Shown here piece by piece: positions 8,672 through 15,900 of a DNA stretch of 32,629 nucleotides. This DNA comes from a virus. Numbering within the stretch: the stretch's first letter is position 1; the number at the start of each line of letters is the position of its first letter. The stretch spans positions 1 through 32,629 of IMG/VR virus record IMGVR_UViG_3300032294_001948; one strand, written 5' to 3'. A model generated the notes under the pieces. It saw only the letters and a list, made by a program, of their open reading frames with translations, had not been told where the DNA came from and ran no database searches. A program made the translations under genes and the position numbers.

Positions 8672-9214
8672 ATGGCACAAAGACCTTTCGAAAAGCAAAA
8701 TTGGCAAAGAAGAAAGTATCATTCTTTTAGTCCTCATTTTAGAATCGATACAGGAAACCCTCAAATGGGTTTGAATGGTAGTGATGTTTATAATTTGTAT
8801 GGTGTAAATGATGAAAGAGATGTTTCTCTTGTAGGAATGTCTTTTGGTGGAATGTTTCATATCTACAATGATCAATCCATTGAAATTATAGGTGGTCAAA
8901 AAAGCACCACAACTGGAGTTGATATTATTATTACTGGAAAAAATGGTGATGTGTGGATTACAGCAGAGAAAAATGGTCAAGTTAGAATTCGTGGAGCAAA
9001 TGTTGTAGTAGATGCTGATGAAAATCTAACTTTAAAGGCAGGAAATAATGTTAAAATTGAAGCAGGTAATAAAATAGAATTAAAATCAAATATTGCAAAC
9101 TGTGATGCTCTTTCTGGTAATTTGGCACCAGAAAATGCAACTTTTATGAACGGTGTATTTAGAGGTACTTATGTGGTAGATAAAGCGTTAGGAACTCTTG
9201 GTGGTTTCTTATAA
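8672..9214 (+). CDS. Baseplate spike, gp5 C-terminal beta-helix-like
   Basis: This is a 180-residue protein starting 1 nt after the gp5-like stop. After a basic N-terminus (QRPFEKQNWQRRKYHSF) it has short regular strand repeats from about residue 85: DIIITGKNGDVWITAEKNG, VRIRGANVVVDADENLTLKA, NNVKIEAGNKIELKS. Such runs of about eight residues are the hallmark of the triple-stranded beta-helix that forms the membrane-piercing spike of gp5 and VgrG proteins. In T4 this helix is part of gp5 itself; here it is a separate gene next to the OB protein. The fold call is based on repeat pattern, not on alignment. A PAAR-like tip could be elsewhere; none is seen here. Confidence 0.65.
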   Translation: MAQRPFEKQNWQRRKYHSFSPHFRIDTGNPQMGLNGSDVYNLYGVNDERDVSLVGMSFGGMFHIYNDQSIEIIGGQKSTTTGVDIIITGKNGDVWITAEKNGQVRIRGANVVVDADENLTLKAGNNVKIEAGNKIELKSNIANCDALSGNLAPENATFMNGVFRGTYVVDKALGTLGGFL

Positions 9215-9225
9215 GAGGATCTTTT

Positions 9226-9762
9226 ATGACATTTGAAGATAAGGAAAATTTAACTGATTTAAAAACTTTTACTGATGCTGTTTACTTTAATGATGATGCA
9301 CATTTTTATGGAAATGCAAAACTTCTATCCAACACTGATGTAGAAGGATTTCTTAATCTAAATTCAAGTGCAGCGATAAAAGAAGTTTTTGAAAAAATAG
9401 TTGTTAAAGAGGAAATTTTAACTGGGGAAGTAGATATCAACATATATGAAGGATCTCTTATTAAATTTCAAAATAATGCGTCTGGCAATTTTGCTTTTAA
9501 TTTTAAAGGTGAAATTAATACTTCAATGCCAAATAGAAGAAGTTTAACGATCACAATACTTTGTCCAATGGGATCAACAGCATATGTTATTAATTCTTCT
9601 GATCAAATTAAAATAGATGGTATTACGCAGTCTGTTAAATGGATAGGATCATCAACACCAGCTTCCGGATTTTCCAATTCAATCAACACATATACATTCG
9701 TAATTATCAAAAATAATATTGATGATTACACAATTTTAGGGTCTTTATCTAGATTTGGATAA
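9226..9762 (+). CDS. Small distal tail/baseplate structural protein
   Basis: This 178-residue protein has a strong ribosome-binding sequence (AAGAGGA, 9213-9219). The N-terminal half is acidic and strand-rich with FYGNAKLLSNTDVEGFLNL, a pattern like the offset strands of fibre shafts. The C-terminal half (about 85-178) forms a compact beta domain with LTITILCPMGSTAYVINSS, IDGITQSVKWIGSSTP and a terminal YTILGSLSRFG. I recognise this C-terminal type from cyanophage tail structural proteins but cannot name a T4 equivalent. Its place between the spike and the glycine-rich adhesin suggests it belongs to the distal baseplate or fibre set. No enzymatic motif is seen. Confidence 0.6.
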   Translation: MTFEDKENLTDLKTFTDAVYFNDDAHFYGNAKLLSNTDVEGFLNLNSSAAIKEVFEKIVVKEEILTGEVDINIYEGSLIKFQNNASGNFAFNFKGEINTSMPNRRSLTITILCPMGSTAYVINSSDQIKIDGITQSVKWIGSSTPASGFSNSINTYTFVIIKNNIDDYTILGSLSRFG

Positions 9763-9764
9763 TT

Positions 9765-11771
9765 ATGCCAATACTTGGATCTCTTTCATCATTAAGTGCA
9801 AGAGGATTTGGTTTTAATTCCCAATCCATATCAGTAGATGCAAGCGTAACTCCTATAAATCTAATTGAAGGTACGCAAATTACGGTCACGGTGGATACTG
9901 ATGGTATTGCTGACGGGACAACACTTTATTATACAATTAGTGGGACGCTAGGAACAATTACTGCATCAGATTTCACTGATAATTCTTTAAGTGGTTCATT
10001 TACTATCACTAATGACAGTGGTTCTTTTACAAAAACCATAGCATCAGATGGTGTTGTAGAAGATGGTGAGGCATTTGTAGTTGAAATTAGACAAGATTCA
10101 ATCACAGGCGCAATACTGGATACTACGGTTTCTGTTTATATTCAGGGATCTCAATCTACTGGAGTTGTTAGAATTCAACCATCAGTTAATGGAATAGAAT
10201 TTTGGGATTTTGCCGCAAATGGTAATCTTATTTTAGATGGAGGAACATCAACATCATATACATTTACAGCTGCTACAAATATAAAATTTAAATCTTTTAT
10301 TTGGGGTCAAGGTGGAAGTGGTCCTGGAAGTGGATTGGGTGGTTATTCGTATGGAACATTTAGTTTATCTACAAATGATAGTTTGTATATGCGTCTTAAT
10401 TATGGTCCTGGACCATCAAGTCCTGGAAGTGGAAGTGGATTCAATCAAGGACAATCTGGCGGCGGACTTGCTGGTATATTTGCATCGTCAACTATCAATC
10501 AATCAAATTCACGTTTAATCGCTGGTGGTGGAGGAGGAGGGGCGCCCCCAGTTGGTGGATCTGGTAGTGCTTCTGGTGGTAGTGGTGGCGGTCCATCAGG
10601 TGGGAATGGTGGAAACTCGCCAGATTCAGTAACAGGTTCTACTGGTGGTTCTGGTGGTACACAGAGCGGTGCTGGTGGTGGAGGAGGTGGATCTGGATCT
10701 CCTGGTGCAACTCCTGGATCGGCTCTGCAAGGCGGAACTGGTGGACAAGGTTCTGGATCATATCCAAACTGGTCTGGCGGTGGAGGCGGAGGCGGAGGAT
10801 ACTATGGCGGCGGTGGAGGCGGCGGTGGAGACGACTATGGATCTGGAACCCGTGCTGCTTCTGGTGGAGGTGGTGGATCTGGATATGTTCATCCATCAGT
10901 AATTAATGGGTTTACTGGTGGATATTCGAGTGGATCTTCACACCCAGATAGAGGAAGTGCAGGAAATACAGGTCAAAATTCAAGAATTGTTCTTCAAGGT
11001 ATTATTGCTCTTGAATATAGAGGTCAAGGAAGTAACGAAACATATTATGTAAATGTGCCAGCAACTTCAACATCAATGACAGCAAAAGTATGGGCTTCTG
11101 GTGGTCAGGGTGTTGGTGAATGTCCATCTGGATCTTTTAGTGGGGGAAGTGGTGGATATGTTCAAGGAACAATTCCAGTCACATCTGGAAGTAGTGTTCA
11201 GGTTTATGTTGGTGCTAGTGGATTAGGATCTCCTTCTGGACAATCTGGATCTGGTGCAGGAAGAGGTGGGGAACTCAGTAGAGTTGTTTATGGTGTAAAT
11301 TACATGATTGCTGGTGGGGGAGGTGGTGCAGGACAAAATGGACAAGGTGGATATGGTGGTGGAAATGGTTCTGGTGGAGGTGGAACAGGAGCAAATAGTG
11401 GTGGTGCAGGAACACAAAGTGGTGGAGGAGGTGGTGGTTCTTCTGATGATAGAAATGGTGGGTCTGGTTCATATTTAAGTGGAGGAGAACCTGGCGGAAG
11501 TGGAATAAATCAAGGAAATCGTGGTGGTGGCGGCGGTTCTGGATATTATGGCGGCGGTGGTGGTGGTGGATATTCATATAGCAACTGTTCTGGTGGAGGA
11601 GGCGGAGGTGGATCTGGGATTATTTCCGGATCATGGACAAATACTGCATCTTATAATGGACAAACGGGAACTGGTGGAGGAAGACCTGCTGCAAACAGCA
11701 GTGATGAAAACTATGTGTCTGGATATGGAGGGAGCAGTCAAAACGGATTAGTTGTCCTTATCTTTGAATGA
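9765..11771 (+). CDS. Glycine-rich tail adhesin with Calx-beta-like N-terminus
   Basis: This is a 668-residue protein. Residues about 20-130 form a Calx-beta-like beta sandwich (LIEGTQITVTVDTDG, TASDFTDNSLSG, DGVVEDGEAFVVEI). The rest consists of two glycine-rich units. The first begins near YTFTAATNIKFKSFIWGQGG and ends near QNSRIVLQGIIALEY; the second begins near YYVNVPATSTSMTAKVWASG and ends NGLVVLIFE. Each has a short hydrophobic strand, a polyglycine block and a closing strand, which suggests an internal duplication. Polyglycine sheets are known at the receptor-binding tips of some T-even phages (gp38 of T2/T6 type), and similar glycine-rich domains occur in eukaryotic receptor kinases. 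A host-recognition role is inference. The ORF ends 1 nt before a sigma70-type promoter. Confidence 0.65.
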   Translation: MPILGSLSSLSARGFGFNSQSISVDASVTPINLIEGTQITVTVDTDGIADGTTLYYTISGTLGTITASDFTDNSLSGSFTITNDSGSFTKTIASDGVVEDGEAFVVEIRQDSITGAILDTTVSVYIQGSQSTGVVRIQPSVNGIEFWDFAANGNLILDGGTSTSYTFTAATNIKFKSFIWGQGGSGPGSGLGGYSYGTFSLSTNDSLYMRLNYGPGPSSPGSGSGFNQGQSGGGLAGIFASSTINQSNSRLIAGGGGGGAPPVGGSGSASGGSGGGPSGGNGGNSPDSVTGSTGGSGGTQSGAGGGGGGSGSPGATPGSALQGGTGGQGSGSYPNWSGGGGGGGGYYGGGGGGGGDDYGSGTRAASGGGGGSGYVHPSVINGFTGGYSSGSSHPDRGSAGNTGQNSRIVLQGIIALEYRGQGSNETYYVNVPATSTSMTAKVWASGGQGVGECPSGSFSGGSGGYVQGTIPVTSGSSVQVYVGASGLGSPSGQSGSGAGRGGELSRVVYGVNYMIAGGGGGAGQNGQGGYGGGNGSGGGGTGANSGGAGTQSGGGGGGSSDDRNGGSGSYLSGGEPGGSGINQGNRGGGGGSGYYGGGGGGGYSYSNCSGGGGGGGSGIISGSWTNTASYNGQTGTGGGRPAANSSDENYVSGYGGSSQNGLVVLIFE

Positions 11772-11772
11772 C

Positions 11773-11801
11773 TTGACACCCGCCCCCAGACCCCCTATAA
11801 T
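11773..11801 (+). promoter_or_regulatory. Consensus sigma70-type promoter
   Basis: TTGACA (11773-11778) and TATAAT (11796-11801) are both perfect and 17 nt apart. The C-rich spacer is unlike the surrounding AT-rich DNA. A GGAGG at 11804-11808 follows at once, but it lies 18 nt from the ATG at 11827 and falls near the expected transcription start. This is probably an early promoter used by unmodified host polymerase, placed directly after a late structural operon. Confidence 0.85.
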
Positions 11802-11826
11802 ATGGAGGTAATCAACGGAACACCAA

Positions 11827-12027
11827 ATGAGCACCGCACAAGAAACCGTACAGGGTATTGTGATTGATGTCTGCACCCGCACCTTCCTCCTTCTCAGCGA
11901 TCAAGGCGGTGAGCGCCTGGTTGAGTGCGAGACCGTTCAAGAGTTTATGAATGTATTGGAAGTTGTCACTGCTCAACTGAATCCTGAGCAGATTGAGTAT
12001 GCTGATGTTGCGATTTATGGCGAATGA
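11827..12027 (+). CDS. Conserved-type small protein, function unknown
   Basis: This 66-residue acidic protein starts MSTAQETVQGIVIDVCTRTF. It has a beta-strand opening, GIVIDV...FLLLSDQGGERLVEC, followed by a helix-rich half (TVQEFMNVLEVVTAQLNPEQ). I do not recognise a domain. It is the first gene after a perfect early promoter, so it is likely made soon after infection. Its composition is more GC-rich than the neighbouring late genes. The start is set by the first ATG downstream of the promoter. Its own 3' end carries the promoter of the next gene. Confidence 0.7.
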   Translation: MSTAQETVQGIVIDVCTRTFLLLSDQGGERLVECETVQEFMNVLEVVTAQLNPEQIEYADVAIYGE

Positions 12028-12036
12028 TGCTATAAT
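12008..12036 (+). promoter_or_regulatory. Sigma70-type promoter with extended -10
   Basis: A perfect TATAAT (12031-12036) is preceded by TGC, giving an extended -10. TTGCGA (12008-12013) lies 17 nt upstream and matches the -35 consensus at four of six bases. It sits in the last codons of the upstream gene and should drive the antitoxin-like gene and possibly the tRNAs. Confidence 0.6.
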
Positions 12037-12058
12037 ATAAATATCGAAAAAGAAGGGA

Positions 12059-12232
12059 ATGGAAGTTTTCACTGTGGCAGAGTTTCAAGAACGTTTTGAT
12101 GAACTGATTGAGAGAGTGGAAAACGGAGAGAACATAGGAATAATAGACGAGAATGGTAGAGCAGCAGTTATGATACCTGTGGATGATGACCTCATACGAA
12201 TATACACTGAGTGTAATAACGAGGCATCATAA
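12059..12232 (+). CDS. Phd/YefM-like antitoxin, apparently without a toxin
   Basis: This 57-residue protein was found by reading the gap between promoter and tRNAs. Its sequence opens MEVFTVAEFQERFDELIERV, then NGENIGIIDENGRAAVMIPV. That is the layout of the Phd/YefM antitoxin N-terminal domain: a strand, two helices that set up DNA binding, and a hairpin with a V-M-I-P closing strand. Family members bind operator DNA and neutralise a toxin through a C-terminal tail; here the tail is short (DDDLIRIYTECNNEAS) and no toxin gene follows. It could bind a host toxin or act as a repressor near its own promoter. An AAGAAGGGA purine run precedes the ATG. The family call is moderate. Confidence 0.6.
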   Translation: MEVFTVAEFQERFDELIERVENGENIGIIDENGRAAVMIPVDDDLIRIYTECNNEAS

Positions 12233-12240
12233 ACGCAAAA

Positions 12241-12328
12241 GCGAGTGAGACTTGGTAGTCAGAGGAGTCTTATAAACTCTTTCCGCCAGATTAGCGGCTT
12301 TGACCTGGTTCGAATCCAGGCACTCGTA
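12241..12328 (+). tRNA. Class II tRNA with anticodon UAU (Ile-type anticodon, Leu-like body)
   Basis: The acceptor stem is GCGAGTG (12241-12247) with CACTCGT (12321-12327), discriminator A at 12328. The T arm is CCTGG/CCAGG with loop TTCGAAT. The anticodon stem is GGAGT/ACTCT with loop CTTATAA, so positions 34-36 read TAT. A long variable arm with stem CCGC/GCGG (12283-12286, 12294-12297) makes it class II, the layout of Leu, Ser and Tyr tRNAs, none of which uses UAU. The D region is only 16 nt (12248-12263) with a 3-bp GAC/GTC stem. The likely origin is a tRNA-Leu whose base 36 changed, since CTTAGAA or CTTAAAA would be a normal Leu loop. Its amino acid is uncertain, and CCA is not encoded. 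Confidence 0.7.
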
Positions 12329-12330
12329 TT

Positions 12331-12353
12331 GCTATTCGCTGTTTGCGAATAGC
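12331..12353 (+). other. Perfect 9-bp hairpin between two tRNAs
   Basis: GCTATTCGC (12331-12339) and GCGAATAGC (12345-12353) pair without mismatch around the loop TGTTT. It begins 2 nt after the first tRNA and ends 4 nt before the second. There is no T tract after it, so a processing signal or RNA-stabilising stem seems more likely than a terminator. Confidence 0.7.
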
Positions 12354-12357
12354 GAAT

Positions 12358-12430
12358 GCTGGTTTAGCAATCTGGCGAATGCAATCGACTCATAATCGAT
12401 GGGAGGCGAGTTCGATCCTCGCAACCAGCA
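12358..12430 (+). tRNA. tRNA with CAU anticodon (elongator Met, or Ile2)
   Basis: The acceptor is GCTGGTT (12358-12364) with AACCAGC (12423-12429), discriminator A at 12430. The D stem is GCA/TGC, the anticodon stem ATCGA/TCGAT with loop CTCATAA, and the T arm GCGAG/CTCGC with loop TTCGATC. All arms are well paired. CAT is read as Met, but a tRNA-Ile modified with lysidine would look the same at this level. The 3' CCA is absent from the gene. Confidence 0.88.
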
Positions 12431-12431
12431 C

Positions 12432-12464
12432 TTGACCACTATGACTTTTTGAGTTATAATGGTC
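12432..12464 (+). promoter_or_regulatory. Sigma70-type promoter embedded in an inverted repeat
   Basis: TTGACC (12432-12437) and TATAAT (12455-12460) are 17 nt apart, a near-perfect early promoter for the following tRNA-Leu. The two elements also lie in a hyphenated palindrome. Bases 12434-12445 (GACCACTATGAC) pair with 12453-12464 (GTTATAATGGTC) around a 7-base loop TTTTTGA, with one C/A mismatch and one G/T pair. Transcripts entering from upstream would fold this into a hairpin, while on DNA it could be an operator. Confidence 0.75.
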
Positions 12465-12473
12465 TTACATCAC

Positions 12474-12555
12474 GGGGCGGTGATGAAATCGGTAAACATT
12501 CCGGTCTTAAAAACCGGTGGCGCAAGCCTTGCGGGTTCAAGTCCCGCTCGCCCTA
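12474..12555 (+). tRNA. tRNA-Leu (anticodon UAA)
   Basis: The acceptor GGGGCGG (12474-12480) pairs with TCGCCCT (12548-12554) with G/T pairs at both ends; the discriminator is A at 12555. The D arm is ATG/CAT with GG in the loop, the anticodon stem CCGGT/ACCGG with loop CTTAAAA (TAA), a class II variable arm follows, and the T arm is GCGGG/CCCGC with loop TTCAAGT. It would read UUA, a codon common in AT-rich phage genes. CCA is not encoded. Confidence 0.92.
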
Positions 12556-12560
12556 CTTAA

Positions 12561-12568
12561 AATAAATA
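12561..12568 (+). promoter_or_regulatory. Possible T4-type late promoter
   Basis: AATAAATA matches TATAAATA at seven of eight bases. It lies 5 nt after tRNA-Leu and 19 nt before the ATG at 12588. Short AT-rich motifs occur often by chance here, so position is the main support. Confidence 0.45.
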
Positions 12569-12587
12569 TAAGATATGGGAAAACCCT

Positions 12588-12890
12588 ATGTCTTATCGTA
12601 TTGATCACGCATACTGCTGGTACAATAATGGCAGTATGATTGTGAAGATGTATTTTATCAATCACATTCCATTTACATTTGACGAACTTCCAGACGGACA
12701 CTTATACGATCAAGATCTTTGTAGGGCAGCAGATAAAGAAAGGACGTTCGAACCAGAAGACTTATACAGAAACTCTTTCTATTTGATAGACGAAGAGGTC
12801 CACCCTTGCTTTTTTCCAGTTGAGTTAGAGAATCCTGAAGATATGCCTGATGATATTATTGAATATGATGAGGAGGATTTAATGGGATAA
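12588..12890 (+). CDS. Small acidic protein, function unknown
   Basis: This 100-residue protein starts MSYRIDHAYCWYNNGSMIVK. The N-terminal half is strand-rich (MIVKMYFINHIPFTFDELP), and the C-terminal third is strongly acidic (ENPEDMPDDIIEYDEEDLMG). I do not recognise a family. It stands between the tRNA cluster and the giant fibre gene, with a late-promoter-like octamer before it and another overlapping its stop codon. It is therefore probably expressed late and may be a minor structural or assembly factor, though only position supports this. Confidence 0.65.
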   Translation: MSYRIDHAYCWYNNGSMIVKMYFINHIPFTFDELPDGHLYDQDLCRAADKERTFEPEDLYRNSFYLIDEEVHPCFFPVELENPEDMPDDIIEYDEEDLMG

Positions 12891-12893
12891 ATA
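12886..12893 (+). promoter_or_regulatory. Possible T4-type late promoter
   Basis: GATAAATA matches the late octamer at seven of eight bases. It overlaps the stop codon of the preceding gene and lies 32 nt before the start of the giant fibre gene at 12926. Confidence 0.5.
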
Positions 12894-12925
12894 AAGCATA
12901 GAAATATCTTGGCGAATATAATCCG

Positions 12926-15900
12926 ATGCCTCTTAATAAGCTAGAGAATTTTATCAAGAATACAGAAGGACGTATTCTTTATGTTAACCCAAATGATCTT
13001 GATGCTACTGATGGTGTTGAGAATCAGGGTAATTCATTAACAAAACCATTTAAAACGATTCAGAGAGCATTAATTGAGTCTGCTAGATTCTCATATCTAA
13101 GAGGCAATGATAATGATATCACTGAAAAAACCACCATTCTGGTGTTTCCTGGTGAACACTTAATTGATAACAGACCTGGTTATGCCATTAAAGATAATGG
13201 TGGTGTAGCAACAGCAGTTTCTCCAACTGGTGCGGAGTCATTTGCTGGTGCAGAATTAACTCTGACACTTAATTCCAATTTTGACCTTACACAACCAGAT
13301 AATATTCTCTACAAATTTAATAGTATCAATGGTGGTGTTATTGTTCCAAGAGGAACTTCAATTGTTGGTCTTGATCTAAGAAAGAGTAAAATTCGTCCTA
13401 AGTATGTTCCAAACCCAACAGATCCTAATGTTCCAAATAGTGCAATTTTTAGAATTACTGGCGCTTGCTATTTCTGGCAGTTTTCATTCTTTGATGCAAA
13501 TGAATTAGGTCTTGTTTATACCGATCCTTCCGATTTTTCCACAAATAATCAGTCAAGACCTACATTTTCTCACCATAAACTGACTTGTTTTGAATATGCC
13601 GATGGTGTAAATTTACCTGGTGGTTATAGTATTACAGACCTTGACATGTATTATAGCAAGGTCTCAAATGCCTTTAACAGAGCATCTGGAAGAGAAATTG
13701 ATCAGAAATATCCAGCAGAACCAAATTCATTCGCCAAGCAAAGACCAGAATGGGAAATCGTCGGCGCATTTGCTGCGGATCCTATCCCCATTTCTTCAAT
13801 TATTTCTGGTGATGGTGCTACGCCAGGAACAGTCGTTACAGTTACGACTCAAACACCACACGGATTAACTGGGGGAACACCCGTTAAAATTCGTGGAATT
13901 AATGTTAATGATTACAACATCTCAACAAAAGTTGCTTCAATCATTAGTCCCACAGTATTTACTTATGCATTATCTAACGTAAGGGCGAACTTACCAGCAG
14001 GCCCAGCAGCAGGACTTGCTCCTGGAGCAACAGCAGCAGTCATCATTGAAACTGATACAGTTTCTGGTGCTTCTCCTTATATCTTTAACTGTTCCTTGCG
14101 TTCAGTATGGGGTATGGGTGGAATGCACGCTGATGGTGCAAAGGCATCAGGTTTCCGCTCAATGGTTGTTGCACAATTCACTGGCGTTTCTCTACAAAAA
14201 GATGACCGTGCTTTTGTAAAATATAATCCATCAAATAGAACATACGATAGTATTGCCATTACAAAGGTAACTGGTGAAGCTCTTTCATCCGAATCCTCAT
14301 CAATCAACCAGGCATTTGTTTATCACCTTGATCCTGACGCCATTTATAGAAGAGGTTGGGAAGTCAGTCACATCAAGATGTCAAACGATGCGTTTATCCA
14401 AATCGTTTCGGTCTTTGCAATCGGTTATACATTCCACTTTGATACTCGTAGTGGTGGTGATGCTTCCATTACAAACTCCAACTCTAACTTTGGACAGGTA
14501 TCTCTTCTTGCTGATGGATTTAAGGTAGAATCATTTTCCAAAGATAACAAAGGTTATATTACATCAATCATTACACCAAGAGCAATTGTTAAAGATGAGT
14601 CGCAAATTGAATGGGTGCAATTTGATGTAACCAAGACAAAAGCGGTTGGTATTGATAATCACTTATACTTGTTAGGGTACACTAAGCAAGATATTGCCCC
14701 TCCAATTATTTCTCAGGGATATAGAATTGGTGCAAGAGTAAATGATATAGTTTATGTTGATGGTTATAAGGCAAATGTTCTTATGACCAATGGACCGATT
14801 GTTCCTCCCGCTACAACAATTTCTGGATCAAATAGTTCTGCTAAAACTTATAGTGTCACACTTTCAAATACCAATAATGGAACTGTATACACTGTTTCGG
14901 GTGGACATTCTTTAAGAAATGGTGAATCAATTCGCCTTTTCAGTGAAACTGGTGATCTTCCAGAAGGAATTGAAGAAAATACTTTGTATTATGCAGTAAC
15001 TTCGGAGAAGAAAACTACATTAGGTGCTACTGAAATTCAAATTGCTTCTTCTAGAACAAACGCATCATCACAAACACCACTGACAATTACCAGTTATGGT
15101 GGTCAACAACTTAGAATTGAAAGTAGAGTTTCTGATAAAGAAGCAGGTGAATTAGGACACCCAATTCAATGGGATCCAAATCAAAATCAATGGTTTGTAC
15201 ATGTCAATGCATCTAGTGAACTTTATACTTATATCAATGGTCTTACAACTCCAGAAACAGAAATTTCCTATGTTTTAAGAAAAGAAGATGATAGAAGCTT
15301 AGATGAAAAGATTTACAAATTTCGATATGTTATTCCTAAGGAACTTGCAAATGGTAGAGATCCAAGTGAAGGATTTATTATTCAGGATTCAAGTTCAACA
15401 ACAGTCAGAGAAAATTCAGATTTCTCATTAACAACTTTATCCAAATCAGATTATGATTTTGATCGTAATCCAAGATTCTTAACAACTTGTACATTTAGTT
15501 CTGGAACTGCGTCAGTTACTGTCAGAGCAGATTCTACTCACGATTTGAGAGTTGGTGATAAAATTATAGTCACAAATGCTCAGAGTACAACCAATACTGA
15601 CGGAACAAAGAATCTTGGATATAATGGAACATTTACAGTTTCTTCAATTACTGATGATAAAACTTTCTCATATAGTTCTACTGATATATTTGGAGTAACT
15701 CATAATCCAGGAACATTTACTAGTAATACAAACAATAGAACAAAAGATCTTCCTAGATTTACCAGATCTGATGTTAATGATAATTTCTATGTTTATAGGG
15801 TAGAAGTTATTACGCCATACATTTATAATGTGCAAGATGGTGTCTATTACTTGTATGTTCTTAATTCTGGAAATCCAGTTCCAATAGAATTTACTGATTT

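Noticed and set aside
10639-11577. His-rich and Leu-rich frames on both strands across the glycine-rich gene
   Set aside because: They are shadows of GGT/GGA repeats in other frames and contain only low-complexity runs of His or Val.
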